Positions 8,314 to 16,850 of a stretch of DNA of 46,316 bases are shown one piece after another (position 1 is the first letter of the stretch; each line of letters opens with the position of its first letter). Made by a program: the position numbers and the translations under genes. The notes beneath the pieces were generated by a model. It searched no databases, was not told the origin of the DNA, and saw only the letters and a program-made list of their open reading frames with translations. Origin of the DNA: Alphaproteobacteria bacterium (GTDB lineage Bacteria > Pseudomonadota > Alphaproteobacteria > RF32 > CAG-239); the NCBI GenBank assembly GCA_017471705.1, contig JAFUSH010000006.1:1-46316 (forward strand). The letters run 5' to 3'.

Positions 8314-8742
8314 CTAAGTTAAATTTGAATCTGAAACATATTCCAAAACAATAGGAACTATTGCTCCTTTGATGGTTAAGCCACCCTCAACAGGCTGTTC
8401 GATAAACTCCGGCGGATCGGCGTGCATATAATCAATTAAACCGGATAATGTGACATCAACTTTCAGAATTAAGCCGATTGCCTCCAAAATGCGGTCAAGT
8501 TTGGTATCGTTGTCGGAATCCTCAACTTGTTGAATAAGCACTTCAATCTCTGCTTTGTGATGAAAGACATAGCATGCCGGAGACAATAAAATTTCCGGTT
8601 CGCCGATATCACCGTCACGAAGCACCACAAGACCGTTGTCGGGGATTTTGACTGGTAACACAGCATTACGCTCAACTTTCACATCCGGTAGAGCTGACAG
8701 CCGTGCAAATAAAGCATTTAAAACTTGTTCTCGTTTACTCAT
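8314..8742 (-). CDS. Tail terminator-like protein
   Basis: 142 residues. The start overlaps the end of the preceding gene by 8 bases and uses GGAAAG. An N-terminal helix (VLNALFARLSALPDVKVERN) followed by beta-rich sequence and a C-terminal GAIVPIVLEYV matches small phage tail completion proteins that are often mislabelled acyl-CoA transferase. By order it corresponds to lambda gpU, which stops tail polymerisation and joins tail to head. Confidence 0.65.
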   Translation of the reverse strand: MSKREQVLNALFARLSALPDVKVERNAVLPVKIPDNGLVVLRDGDIGEPEILLSPACYVFHHKAEIEVLIQQVEDSDNDTKLDRILEAIGLILKVDVTLSGLIDYMHADPPEFIEQPVEGGLTIKGAIVPIVLEYVSDSNLT

Positions 8743-9307
8743 CTTTCCAGTTCTCCATAATCAGTGCAGGAACTTGTGCTTTCCATCGCTCGCTTTCGGT
8801 TTCAAAGTTAATCTGCTTCGGCATTTTTACTTGTGGCACAAGAATAAAGGCGATAATCGTCTTTTTTCTTTGCTCATGCACCAAAAACGATGTGCCGTTG
8901 GCTCGATAAACAAACCGCAAACGCACGCCCTTGGACTTTTCATAAAGTGCCGGTGTCATCCGCTTGTTAAACACACGCTTTTTAATGGCCAAAGTCGGAA
9001 TGGCAAGCCAAAAGCCGTTTTGCGAGCGTATCACTGAGGCATATTCAAAACCCTCAAGGATTTTTTGCGCCTTAGTGTAAACAACACCGGCTGCCGAGAT
9101 GCTGTTCTTGGCTTTCGGATAAATATCGCCACGCCAAGTATTGGCCAAACGTGAGCCAAGTTTTGCTGATTTGACTTGCGTCCGGAGCGATATTTTTAAA
9201 CCGTTGGTGGCGGTTTTAATACCGACAGTCACAGCTTTGGCGGCATTTTGGTACTCCTTATCAAGAAGTTCATCGAGTTTACCTTCTAAAGCCGCTTTTA
9301 AGTGCAT
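8735..9307 (-). CDS. DUF6441-like head-tail protein
   Basis: 190 residues from the ATG at 9307 with GGAG nine bases upstream; the frame could extend five codons to a TTG but that lies before the binding site. A basic helical start (AALEGKLDELLDKEY) and central GLKISLRTQVKSAKLGSRLANTW fit the phage family I know as DUF6441. In gene order it occupies the place of the minor tail or connector component lambda gpZ. Function is inferred from position. Confidence 0.6.
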   Translation of the reverse strand: MHLKAALEGKLDELLDKEYQNAAKAVTVGIKTATNGLKISLRTQVKSAKLGSRLANTWRGDIYPKAKNSISAAGVVYTKAQKILEGFEYASVIRSQNGFWLAIPTLAIKKRVFNKRMTPALYEKSKGVRLRFVYRANGTSFLVHEQRKKTIIAFILVPQVKMPKQINFETESERWKAQVPALIMENWKDE

Positions 9308-9591
9308 AAGTCGCAACTCCAAATCAGTTTGTGAATATCCTTGACCGGTTCTGAATGCACCGTAAACGTTTCGTCATCGGTATCAATCTTGTCGCCGATT
9401 TTGAGTTCAGGCGCGTCAGATATCCGTATCCGCGCCCGATGAGACGGGGAATGGGTGTTTACAAAGCCCACGCCCACAATCTCATCAGGTTCGGTCAGAA
9501 TAATCCGAATAGCCTTATTTTTGTACGTCGCCGGTTTGCCCATCTGGTTGAACAGGCTGTCCACCGCCATTTTCATCGGATTTATCGCCAT
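9298..9591 (-). CDS. Head-tail joining protein, gpFII-like
   Basis: 97 residues, overlapping the preceding gene by 77 bases in another frame and the following gene by 10. The beta-rich middle (RARIRISDAPELKIGDKI) and end (VKDIHKLIWSCDLC) resemble small gpFII-type connectors annotated as head-tail attachment proteins. ATG codons at residues 6 and 8 are possible alternative starts; the first has GAAGAAG close by and GGAG further away. Confidence 0.6.
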   Translation of the reverse strand: MAINPMKMAVDSLFNQMGKPATYKNKAIRIILTEPDEIVGVGFVNTHSPSHRARIRISDAPELKIGDKIDTDDETFTVHSEPVKDIHKLIWSCDLCT

Positions 9592-9760
9592 CTTCTTCGG
9601 TCTCCGTGTTTGTCGGCGGTGTGTTTTTCTTTAAGCTCTCGGCATAGCCAAGCGAAATGAGGCGTTTTGCCTCGCTTTCGCTGACATCGCAAACGCTTTT
9701 CGGTGCGATTTGCTTACCTTTGCTTACCACCAACGTGATTAATGCTCTTACTTTTGCCAT
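9515..9760 (-). CDS. Small phage protein (DUF7210-like)
   Basis: 81 residues with ribosome binding site GGAGG. The first half (KVRALITLVVSKGKQIAPK, then SEAKRLISLGYAE) matches a small domain common beside capsid genes. The second half is acidic and low complexity (TETEEDGDKSDENGGGQPV). It is in the place of lambda FI, which aids packaging and also has an acidic Gly-rich region. That equivalence is inference. Confidence 0.6.
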   Translation of the reverse strand: MAKVRALITLVVSKGKQIAPKSVCDVSESEAKRLISLGYAESLKKNTPPTNTETEEDGDKSDENGGGQPVQPDGQTGDVQK

Positions 9761-9771
9761 TTGTGCCTCCG

Positions 9772-10800
9772 TTAGCCGATGTTAACAAACATGGAAGCGT
9801 TCGGGCGGTACGGAACGACGAGCGGTGCGGACTGCAACAACAACCAACGAACCGACGGATCTTCCTCAACCCATGACTTCGTGAAGTAGCGATGAGCCGT
9901 CCAGTTGGCTTTTTCGTCGTGGATTGCGCCATAACAACGCGTTCCCTCCAAGCCGTCACGAGAACCCAAAATAACGGTCTTTTCCGGCAAGAGCTTGCAG
10001 GTTGTGCCGTTATCATCGATGTAGGTATCGTTATAAACCCAAATTGCAAAGTCACCGATAGAACCGGCATAGCGTGCTTTTTCGCTTTCGCTGATGATGT
10101 GCGGATCGATGTTGATGGTGTTGTTGGTGCCGCGGCGAATGTCCAAATACTTCTGAACAATCGGATTTGAGCGGAAGATTTTCCAAGCTTGCGGGTCCAT
10201 TACCACGGTTTTGGCGACCACACCGGACTTGTCTTGAACGGTAATTGCCCAATCTTCCAGGTCATCAACCGGATTAACATTGGAATTATCCCATGTTGCC
10301 GAACCGGTCAAAGCCTTGGTTAATTCTTCATCACGTCCGAAATCAACGGTTTGCGCCGGATATCCGTCACCGGAAACGATAACCTTGCCGGTGCGCAAAA
10401 TTTCCGCCGCCATAACTTCTTCACGGCGTGTCAGATTTTCGAGTTGGTCGTTCAAATGCGTGGCTAACGCTCGTTCATAGCGTTGGTTGTTTGATAAACT
10501 GCCGCCGATGGTCTCTCCGGCCAAACGTTTGAACGGAATGTTGGCATCAAAGCGGCGTTTATCCTTAACATAAGCCGGTTTGAACGATTTGGTTTGATAA
10601 CCGCCGCCATCAACAACCTTGCCAGGCAGTAACGGCGATACAAACGGCGAAATGCGCGGTTTGCTGTCGGTAATATCAAAGAAGATTTCCTCTTTTTCGG
10701 AGGTCTGAACGTTCGGAAAGAACGTATCAAGCAAAAAAGAAGGCGGAGTATGTAACCGCTCCACCACTTTAGAAAGGACTTGAGTTGAAAAAATATCCAT
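9772..10800 (-). CDS. Major capsid protein (lambda E family)
   Basis: 342 residues, ribosome binding site GGAG. The start MDIFSTQVLSKVVERL and the segment FVSPLLPGKVVDGGGYQTKS are typical of the phage major capsid protein E family; the C-terminus ends in LVVPYRPNASMFVNIG. The length matches lambda gpE (341). It lies after decoration protein D and forms the icosahedral shell. Confidence 0.93.
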   Translation of the reverse strand: MDIFSTQVLSKVVERLHTPPSFLLDTFFPNVQTSEKEEIFFDITDSKPRISPFVSPLLPGKVVDGGGYQTKSFKPAYVKDKRRFDANIPFKRLAGETIGGSLSNNQRYERALATHLNDQLENLTRREEVMAAEILRTGKVIVSGDGYPAQTVDFGRDEELTKALTGSATWDNSNVNPVDDLEDWAITVQDKSGVVAKTVVMDPQAWKIFRSNPIVQKYLDIRRGTNNTINIDPHIISESEKARYAGSIGDFAIWVYNDTYIDDNGTTCKLLPEKTVILGSRDGLEGTRCYGAIHDEKANWTAHRYFTKSWVEEDPSVRWLLLQSAPLVVPYRPNASMFVNIG

Positions 10801-10811
10801 TTATATGCTCC

Positions 10812-11153
10812 TTAGTATGGTTGGTTTTCTTTTACAAAAATGCTTTTGGCACGGAGTTTGGCGATAAGCGTGTCAATCTCCGCGTTGGCTTTAAGCGCGG
10901 CTTTGTTAAATTCGCCGGTCAAATACACCACCGCTTCCTTGTCTTCGTCAGAGGCATCAACGGTTTCCGCCAAAATCGCTTCCGGTGCTGTGGTGCAAAT
11001 AGTGTATTTACCACTTCCGGTAAGGCCTAACACTGTACCGCGTTCATATTTACCGCCGGTAATCGGCACTAACATTGAAACGCGCGGAAACTCACCGGCA
11101 AGCAGGTTGTCGGCTTTGGTTTCGCCCTGATCAGTAAATCCTTGTGCTACCAT
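10812..11153 (-). CDS. Head decoration protein D
   Basis: 113 residues with an AAAGGAG site. The sequence LLAGEFPRVSMLVPITGG, then GTVLGLTGSGKY, fits the phage head decoration protein D family (lambda gpD is 110 residues). It trims and stabilises the expanded capsid. It lies between the protease and capsid genes, as in lambda. Confidence 0.9.
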   Translation of the reverse strand: MVAQGFTDQGETKADNLLAGEFPRVSMLVPITGGKYERGTVLGLTGSGKYTICTTAPEAILAETVDASDEDKEAVVYLTGEFNKAALKANAEIDTLIAKLRAKSIFVKENQPY

Positions 11154-11154
11154 T

Positions 11155-11466
11155 TTATTCTCCTTTAGCTAAAGAGGCAATGCGGTCAGCCACAGCCTCA
11201 ACGGTTTCTTCTTGTGCTTCCGCGGCCGGTTGAATGTCCGGATTTTTCAATTCGGCCATAGCCGCCTCAAAAGCGTTTGGTTTGGCATTTGGAATAGTAT
11301 CCAAAATGGTTAGAATGTTGGCGGCCGATAAATCAGTCATCGCCAACAATGCGTGGGCTGTGGTTTCCTTGCCGCGGCTTGAATCGCTGGCAAAAACCGC
11401 CGCCATACGCTCGCGCTCGGCTTTTTTAACATCCTCCGCGCTTACTTGGTTTTGTTCATCATTCAT
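11155..11466 (-). CDS. Probable nested scaffold protein (Nu3-like internal start)
   Basis: An in-frame ATG inside the protease gene (at 11466) has GGAG nine bases upstream and would give a 103-residue product starting MNDEQNQVSAEDVKKAERER. Lambda and relatives make their scaffold Nu3 from exactly such an internal start at the end of gene C. The predicted product is acidic, helical and Ala/Glu-rich as expected for a scaffold. This is inferred from the internal ribosome binding site and family precedent. Confidence 0.55.
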   Translation of the reverse strand: MNDEQNQVSAEDVKKAERERMAAVFASDSSRGKETTAHALLAMTDLSAANILTILDTIPNAKPNAFEAAMAELKNPDIQPAAEAQEETVEAVADRIASLAKGE

Positions 11467-12258
11467 GAATGTTTTCTCCATATTAAGGCTTGAAACTATG
11501 TCCTCAAAAGAGGATAAGCCGTCCGCCAAGCCGTTGCGAACAGCATATTGTCCGACTGAAACATCTCCGGCACCGAAGTCTTTGACGACATCCACCGCCG
11601 TAATGCCACGATTACGCGCCACTTTGGCGATGAATACCTCGGCGAGTTCGTCAACACGCGCCTGTATTTTGGCTCGTCCTTCATCGGTGTTGACGTCAGG
11701 CCGTTTATTCGGGCTTTGCGATGAAACAATCTCAATGGTTTTCTCGTCATCATCTTTTTCAAAAATCGAAACGACACCGATAGAACCCAAAATGGCGGTG
11801 TCGGATGCTAAAATCTTGTCACAGGCGGAGGCGATCCAATACGCACCCGAGCAACACGAGCCGGATGCATAGGCAATTATCGGTTTTGAACCTCTGGCTT
11901 TGAAAATCATGTCGGAGATTTCCGAGCATCCGTTTACTTCTCCGCCTGGACTATCTATATCAAGTAAAATTGCTTTTATTTCAGATTGTTGCAACGCTTT
12001 ATTAAAGTCTTGCGCAAACAACTCATAAGAGGTTGCACCGCAAATTCTGGTCATTAAATTCGCGTATCGGAACAATGGACCAGACACCTTAATAACCGCA
12101 ACGCCGTCTCGAACTGAAACGGCGTTGGTATTGCGCATCTCACGTCCCATTTCTTTAGCGATCGCTTCAGGACTCTTCCTCGTTTCGCTCGCTATTTCGG
12201 TCATGGTTTGCAACATTTCGGGTGTTATTGCCCATATCGTCTGATTTAAGTATTTCAT
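11155..12258 (-). CDS. S49-family head maturation protease (lambda C-like)
   Basis: 367 residues. Residues about 70-240 form the SppA/ClpP-fold serine protease: LLDIDSPGGEVNGCSEI, the nucleophile motif ASGSCCSGAYWIAS and ILGSIGVV. Residues about 265-367 are charged and helical and resemble a scaffold domain. The start uses AGGATTAACAA and lies inside the portal gene, overlapping it by 92 bases. It processes portal and scaffold during head maturation. Confidence 0.9.
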   Translation of the reverse strand: MKYLNQTIWAITPEMLQTMTEIASETRKSPEAIAKEMGREMRNTNAVSVRDGVAVIKVSGPLFRYANLMTRICGATSYELFAQDFNKALQQSEIKAILLDIDSPGGEVNGCSEISDMIFKARGSKPIIAYASGSCCSGAYWIASACDKILASDTAILGSIGVVSIFEKDDDEKTIEIVSSQSPNKRPDVNTDEGRAKIQARVDELAEVFIAKVARNRGITAVDVVKDFGAGDVSVGQYAVRNGLADGLSSFEDIVSSLNMEKTFMNDEQNQVSAEDVKKAERERMAAVFASDSSRGKETTAHALLAMTDLSAANILTILDTIPNAKPNAFEAAMAELKNPDIQPAAEAQEETVEAVADRIASLAKGE

Positions 12259-13669
12259 TTGTTAATCCTAACTCTTCAATTTTGTTTTTCTCACGAAGCC
12301 TTTGCTCTAAGACTTCCTCCCAATCCAAGCCCTGTGAGGCGCATTCTTCCTCCAAGGTTGAAAGACCGATTTCCATGCGGAGTTGACAAGCTTGCGCTTC
12401 CTTTACCGGATCAACCCAACCGCGGCCTGGTCCGATCCATTTGCATCGCGTGTAAGCGTAGCGGTTTTGGTAAAAGTCCGGCGCATCCACTAAGCCTTTG
12501 TTGACCGCTTCCTCCAAGAACAACTCGTAAACCGGCGTTGCCCAAGTGTTGGCAAGCCAAGCGCGTCGGCCATTAAAAAACCGCCAGGCTTCAAGCAAGG
12601 CGGCGCGGGCTGAGGAATAATTGGTCTTTGAAAAGTCCTTTAACAGCAACTCGTATGGGATATTTAAGCCCGTTCCGATGTGCCTTAAGACGTTTTCAAT
12701 AAAGCTTCCATAGGCGGAATTCGGTCGGCTCGGTGTAAACGGCGCGATTTTATCGCCTGGGAATATCGGAATAATCGAGCCGCCCTCGAGTTTGACTTTC
12801 CAATCCTTTTTAGCGTTCAAATAATCGTTGCTGTCGCCGCCGAACAGTTCGTTCAAGCTCTCGGCATCCATCGGTGTTTCAATAAACGCCGCAATCATCG
12901 CGTTAACAATCGCCGCCTGAAGTTCGGAACGTTCGTAATGGTCAAGCATTTTGAACATCGGCATAATGCTCGTTAAAATCGGCTTTCCCTTGGTCTGTCC
13001 GATGCGCTCGACATCGTGAACGTGCAAAACACGCCGTCTGCCGAAATCGGTATAAGCCGGAATGCGTTCCCATGTGTCGGTCGCACCGCCGATCCAGTAA
13101 TCGCCAGGGTGGTTTTTGCGGATATGGTAAGCCACCGGTGCGCCGTATTTATCAATCTCCACACCACCGCGCATGGTCTTACTGTCCATCGCATTATTCG
13201 GATTTGAGAGGCGATCCGGCTCAACGAGCTGAATGCAAGTATTAAACTTCCGGTCTTTAAGCCACAGCGGCAAGGCCACCGCTTCGCCGTTTATCAGGCA
13301 AGACTTGAAAACAAGCGTGGTTAAACCATGGAAGTTAAGCGTGTTGGCGGCATCGCAAGCGGTTGTTTCCGCCCATGATCGCCATAAACTCTCAACTTTA
13401 GCTTGCCATTCTTCCTCCCAATCTTTCGTTTTGCCGAGGAGTTTGTAGTCAGGTTTAGCCGATAACCTGAAGCCGACACCGACGATGTTATCGTTTAAGG
13501 TCTGTATCGCACCTGCCGCCACACCGTGGTTACGCGCTAAATCACGCGACCGAGAGACGATGGTGGACAGCTCCGGCAACAAATCGTTATCCGCCGAACC
13601 TCTGGTCGGTTGCCAACTGGAAAGCTCTCGCGCCGATAATGATGCTGAACTATGTGCTGTATCTGTCAT
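12167..13669 (-). CDS. Portal protein (lambda B family)
   Basis: 500 residues. The start overlaps the gpW stop as TAATG. Features of the lambda portal family include LSRSRDLARNHGVAAGAI-type residues near 35-55 (here IVSRSRDLARNHGVAAGAIQ), EPDRLSNPNN near 170 and GTGLNIPYELLLKDFSKTNY near 330, followed by SSARAALLEAWR. It forms the dodecameric portal through which DNA enters. Confidence 0.93.
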   Translation of the reverse strand: MTDTAHSSASLSARELSSWQPTRGSADNDLLPELSTIVSRSRDLARNHGVAAGAIQTLNDNIVGVGFRLSAKPDYKLLGKTKDWEEEWQAKVESLWRSWAETTACDAANTLNFHGLTTLVFKSCLINGEAVALPLWLKDRKFNTCIQLVEPDRLSNPNNAMDSKTMRGGVEIDKYGAPVAYHIRKNHPGDYWIGGATDTWERIPAYTDFGRRRVLHVHDVERIGQTKGKPILTSIMPMFKMLDHYERSELQAAIVNAMIAAFIETPMDAESLNELFGGDSNDYLNAKKDWKVKLEGGSIIPIFPGDKIAPFTPSRPNSAYGSFIENVLRHIGTGLNIPYELLLKDFSKTNYSSARAALLEAWRFFNGRRAWLANTWATPVYELFLEEAVNKGLVDAPDFYQNRYAYTRCKWIGPGRGWVDPVKEAQACQLRMEIGLSTLEEECASQGLDWEEVLEQRLREKNKIEELGLTNEILKSDDMGNNTRNVANHDRNSERNEEES

Positions 13670-13905
13670 TAAAAACTAACCTTTATAATTTTGCGTTTCA
13701 AAACCGGAGAGCCTTCTGCTTCCGCCAATTGCGCCTTTAAGTCGGCAATATAGGCTTCCAAAGCCGTTCGGCTCGTTTGGTTATATGTTACCGCGCCGAA
13801 GTTACCAACGTTAACCGAAACTTCCTTTGCGCCGATAAGAAGCTTGTGATATGCTTCTTCCGCCTCGGCAAGCCGTGTTTTTATCGTTTCTTTATCTAAA
13901 GCCAT
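13669..13905 (-). CDS. Head-tail joining protein gpW
   Basis: 78 residues (lambda gpW is 68). The helix-rich start (TIKTRLAEAEEAYHKLLIG), short beta hairpin (GAVTYNQTSRTALEAYI) and basic C-terminus are those of the gpW family. It lies between terminase large subunit and portal, the lambda order, and overlaps both. It is added after packaging to allow tail joining. Confidence 0.88.
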   Translation of the reverse strand: MALDKETIKTRLAEAEEAYHKLLIGAKEVSVNVGNFGAVTYNQTSRTALEAYIADLKAQLAEAEGSPVLKRKIIKVSF

Positions 13906-15839
13906 GGATCATCCACCTTTGTTGGTTGCATTTGAATAAATCGTTGTTGTTTTTTGCGCTGTCTGGCCTCGTCAGGAGACGGAATTAAGGCTTCCAATTC
14001 TTGCCATCCGCGTTCACTCATTCGGTCAAGACCATAAATTGCGGCGGCGGCACGGGCATAAACGCGGCAGTCCAACGCTTCGTTGCGGCGTGTCGGATCT
14101 TTTTCCCACACCGGTTTCGGATAGCCGTTGGTTACGCGTACCACCTGACGTTCCGCCGTCAGTTGCTTAAAATATTCCTCAGCGTACTGCGGAAAGTGAC
14201 ATCTGCCGAACTGCGAGGCATCTTCGCCGGTGCGTTGCATCCTCAGCCACCGGTAGAGCTCGGTTTTAATCACCGGTCCCGAAACATTCCAAACTTTAAG
14301 GCCTTTTTTCTTAGTGTCGGCCTTAGACGTCGAAAGTATCATCGCCGTGTCGCGGCTTTGACCTTTTATCGCCACCACCGTGTGCGGTTGGCTTGCTCTC
14401 GCACCCGAACCGCCCCAGACGGCTTGACTGTAATCTTTCACAAAGCTGTAAACATCTTGCGTTGCATAACCGCTATCAACGCACATCACGCGAATAGGTA
14501 GTGTTATGCAGCTTTCGTGCGGATAATCCTTAAACAGGACGTTCTGAAGCTTCTTCCATACCTCCGGTTTGGCGGTGTCGCCGTCCAAAACGAAATATTC
14601 CACCGACCAGCTCTGTTTTTGCCGTCCCCATGCGACAACCTCGCACTCAATTCGGTCTTTTTGAATATCAACTCCGGCCGTCAGGAATAAGCCGCCGAAC
14701 GGAATTGTGCCGACTTTGTAGTCCTCACGCTGTTCGTATAAGCGTTGCCATTCCGGCGCATCGCTTTCTTGCTCGTAGGTTTCGCCCAAAATAGTGTTTT
14801 GGAAACCTTGCATCAAAGTTGGGTTTTTCTTGGCTTTTTCGTAAATATCAACGCATTCTTTCCAAGAAAGCCACCCGACCGGCGAATAAAGCGAGGACAG
14901 ATGGAAACCGGCACTTATGCCATCGCCAGGGGCAGACGGTTGCCAAAAGCCGTTTGCCAACATCTGCGTTTTGTAGTGTTCGGCAATCAGCGTGTGGCAA
15001 TGCTCGCATTCGTACATCACCGCATCTTCGGTGGAGCGGATATTCTCCCACACCAGCCGTTGAAACTTATGACAATACGGACACGGCACAACATAATAAC
15101 GTTGGTCGGTCATGCCGAATTCGCGCTCGATATTTGATAAGCCTTTAATCGTCGGCGTTGAGACCAAAAATATCTTCTTGCGCTTGCTAAACGTCGCCGT
15201 TCTGCGCTCGGCAAGCAAAATCGGATCACCTTCGCCATCGATGTCCGGAGGATAGCCGTCAATCTCGTCCATAAACAAATATCTCGCCGGCATGGAACGC
15301 AAACCCACCGCCGAGTTTGCACCGGTCATCACCAAAACACCGCCCTGAAAGTCTTTTGACAGGATGGTGTTGCCTTTATCTCTAGCTTTCGGCGAACTGA
15401 CCACCGATTTTAACGCCGAGCATTCCTCAATCAGCGGATCAATACGTTGGCGCGAGTTACGCTTGGCCATATCCACCGTTGGCGACACCGCCATAATCGG
15501 ACCAGGGGCTTTGTGCATTATATAACCAATCCAGTTGTTGCCGCACTCGGTGCCGCCAATTTGCGCGCCTTTCATAAACACAACCTTCTGAATCGGGCTT
15601 TTCGGCGACAGGCAATCCATAATTTCTTTCAAATAAGGCGTTCTGGCCGTTCGCCACCGCCCAGGCTCGGAAGCAGATTTACTCGACAACATCCGGTAAG
15701 CATCCGCCCATTCCGACACCGACATATAGCTGTCAGGTTCCGCGCCTTTATAAAATTGGTCGGCGATATAAATTGCCGCATCAAAGCTCTCTATCGATGA
15801 TGTCGCGGCTTTCTGTGAGTAATTTTCTGATATATTCAT
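13896..15839 (-). CDS. Terminase large subunit (GpA family)
   Basis: 647 residues. It has a Walker A-like MKGAQIGGTE near 89-98, Walker B YLFMDEIDGYP near 187-197, a zinc-ribbon pair CPYC...CEHC, and a C-terminal nuclease domain (VDIQKDRIECEVVAWGR and later acidic residues). It is the ATPase and endonuclease that cuts and packages concatemeric DNA, working with the small subunit, whose gene it overlaps by 59 bases. It is close in size to lambda gpA (641). Confidence 0.95.
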   Translation of the reverse strand: MNISENYSQKAATSSIESFDAAIYIADQFYKGAEPDSYMSVSEWADAYRMLSSKSASEPGRWRTARTPYLKEIMDCLSPKSPIQKVVFMKGAQIGGTECGNNWIGYIMHKAPGPIMAVSPTVDMAKRNSRQRIDPLIEECSALKSVVSSPKARDKGNTILSKDFQGGVLVMTGANSAVGLRSMPARYLFMDEIDGYPPDIDGEGDPILLAERRTATFSKRKKIFLVSTPTIKGLSNIEREFGMTDQRYYVVPCPYCHKFQRLVWENIRSTEDAVMYECEHCHTLIAEHYKTQMLANGFWQPSAPGDGISAGFHLSSLYSPVGWLSWKECVDIYEKAKKNPTLMQGFQNTILGETYEQESDAPEWQRLYEQREDYKVGTIPFGGLFLTAGVDIQKDRIECEVVAWGRQKQSWSVEYFVLDGDTAKPEVWKKLQNVLFKDYPHESCITLPIRVMCVDSGYATQDVYSFVKDYSQAVWGGSGARASQPHTVVAIKGQSRDTAMILSTSKADTKKKGLKVWNVSGPVIKTELYRWLRMQRTGEDASQFGRCHFPQYAEEYFKQLTAERQVVRVTNGYPKPVWEKDPTRRNEALDCRVYARAAAAIYGLDRMSERGWQELEALIPSPDEARQRKKQQRFIQMQPTKVDDPWL

Positions 15840-16314
15840 CTAAAACTGTCACCATTTTATGCTCGTCAACGTCCATTTCCGCCGCAATCAGCGAACCGTA
15901 ACGTGTCGGAAAGCTGATAAACAAATCCCGCAAGGAGCGACCGAGGTTGAACGCGTACTGTCCGGCTTTTTTGCGGTCGATGGTTTCGCCGGTTATCATC
16001 TTCAACTTGGCCTTGGCAAGCATCGCCCGATAATAAACATCGGCGGTTTTGGCTTGCTGAAAGGTTGAAAAGTTCTGTTTTGGCGTGCCGCCACCGCCGA
16101 CCGGCATCGCTTCCGGCGGATTTTCAAATAACGGATCGGTCTTGTGCGACTTTGCCGGATCGGTATTCATAAACCATTCCTTGTTGGCGGCATCCACGTC
16201 TATTTTGCCATCATCTGTTTTGTGGATACGACCGGTCTTTACCGCCGTCTGCACAGCATTCAAGTGAACGCCACGCTGGCGGGCATATTCTCGCATTGAT
16301 ACCTTTTTTCCCAT
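15781..16314 (-). CDS. Terminase small subunit (Nu1-like)
   Basis: 177 residues. The N-terminal helix-turn-helix (SMREYARQRGVHLNAVQTAV) with a basic follow-up is the cos-binding type domain; the C-terminal half (NFSTFQQAKTADVYYRAMLA, then KMITGETIDRKKAGQYAF) is the family helical part. It is the first gene of the late operon. The ribosome binding site (AAGAAAG) is weak and lies within a pair of direct repeats at 16315-16349. Confidence 0.85.
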   Translation of the reverse strand: MGKKVSMREYARQRGVHLNAVQTAVKTGRIHKTDDGKIDVDAANKEWFMNTDPAKSHKTDPLFENPPEAMPVGGGGTPKQNFSTFQQAKTADVYYRAMLAKAKLKMITGETIDRKKAGQYAFNLGRSLRDLFISFPTRYGSLIAAEMDVDEHKMVTVLDEYIRKLLTESRDIIDREL

Positions 16315-16349
16315 TTATTGCAACTTTCTTTCAAATTATTGCACTTTCT
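16315..16349. repeat. Direct repeat upstream of the terminase genes
   Basis: TTATTGCAACTTTCT at 16315-16329 and TTATTGCACTTTCT at 16336-16349 differ by one inserted base. They lie between the divergent late operon and the plus-strand DUF3489 gene. Spacing of 21 bases (two helix turns) suits an operator, but this is inference. Confidence 0.5.
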
Positions 16350-16422
16350 ACTGGACTTCCTCCTTTTTCCAAGCATTGCTGTAATTGTAAATTAACATTA
16401 ACAGTCACGAAAGGAACTCAAA

Positions 16423-16806
16423 ATGACTACAAAAAAGAAAGACTCTAAGGCGAAGAGCAAAACAACGGCCAAAAAGCAAATTTTAACTCCGGTAGCGGAA
16501 GAACCGATTGTTATGACTAAAATCGTCGAACTGCCATGCGAGCCGCTTGATGAACCGGAGACAGAGCCGGTAGAGCAACCGAAACCGGTTGAACTTACCG
16601 GATCGGATAAGCTGACCTTTATGGTTCACTTACTCAGCCGACCGGAAGGCGCAACCCTTAAAGAGATGGCTGAAGCCCTCGGGTGGAAAGAGAACTCAGT
16701 GCGCGGCGCGATGTCACTTTACGCCAAAAATCACCCAGAATACACACATTCCTCCGAAAAGGTGGACGGTGTTAGAACTTACCGCTTAACCAAAAACGGC
16801 GATTAA
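16423..16806 (+). CDS. DUF3489-domain protein
   Basis: 127 residues; the only clear plus-strand gene in the prophage. A Lys/Thr-rich start and Pro/Glu-rich linker precede a C-terminal DUF3489 domain (SRPEGATLKEMAEALGWKEN, SVRGAMS, SSEKVDGVRTYRL), a winged-helix-like fold. Ribosome binding site AAAGGAAC. The family is frequent in alphaproteobacterial mobile elements and is probably DNA-binding. It could regulate the divergent late operon; that role is inference. It has its own terminator at 16823. Confidence 0.85.
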   Translation: MTTKKKDSKAKSKTTAKKQILTPVAEEPIVMTKIVELPCEPLDEPETEPVEQPKPVELTGSDKLTFMVHLLSRPEGATLKEMAEALGWKENSVRGAMSLYAKNHPEYTHSSEKVDGVRTYRLTKNGD

Positions 16807-16822
16807 CACCACCGCCTGAACT

Positions 16823-16850
16823 AGCGTAGGCTTAAGGCTTACGCTTTTTC
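16823..16850 (+). terminator. Rho-independent terminator of the DUF3489 gene
   Basis: A 9-bp stem (AGCGTAGGC / GCTTACGCT with one G.T pair) with a TTAAG loop followed by TTTTTC. It overlaps the 3-prime end of the convergent methyltransferase gene. Confidence 0.7.

Noticed and set aside
11234-11872. 212-codon plus-strand ORF opposite the S49 protease
   Set aside because: It lies wholly antisense to a well-conserved phage gene and has no ribosome binding site or recognisable domain.
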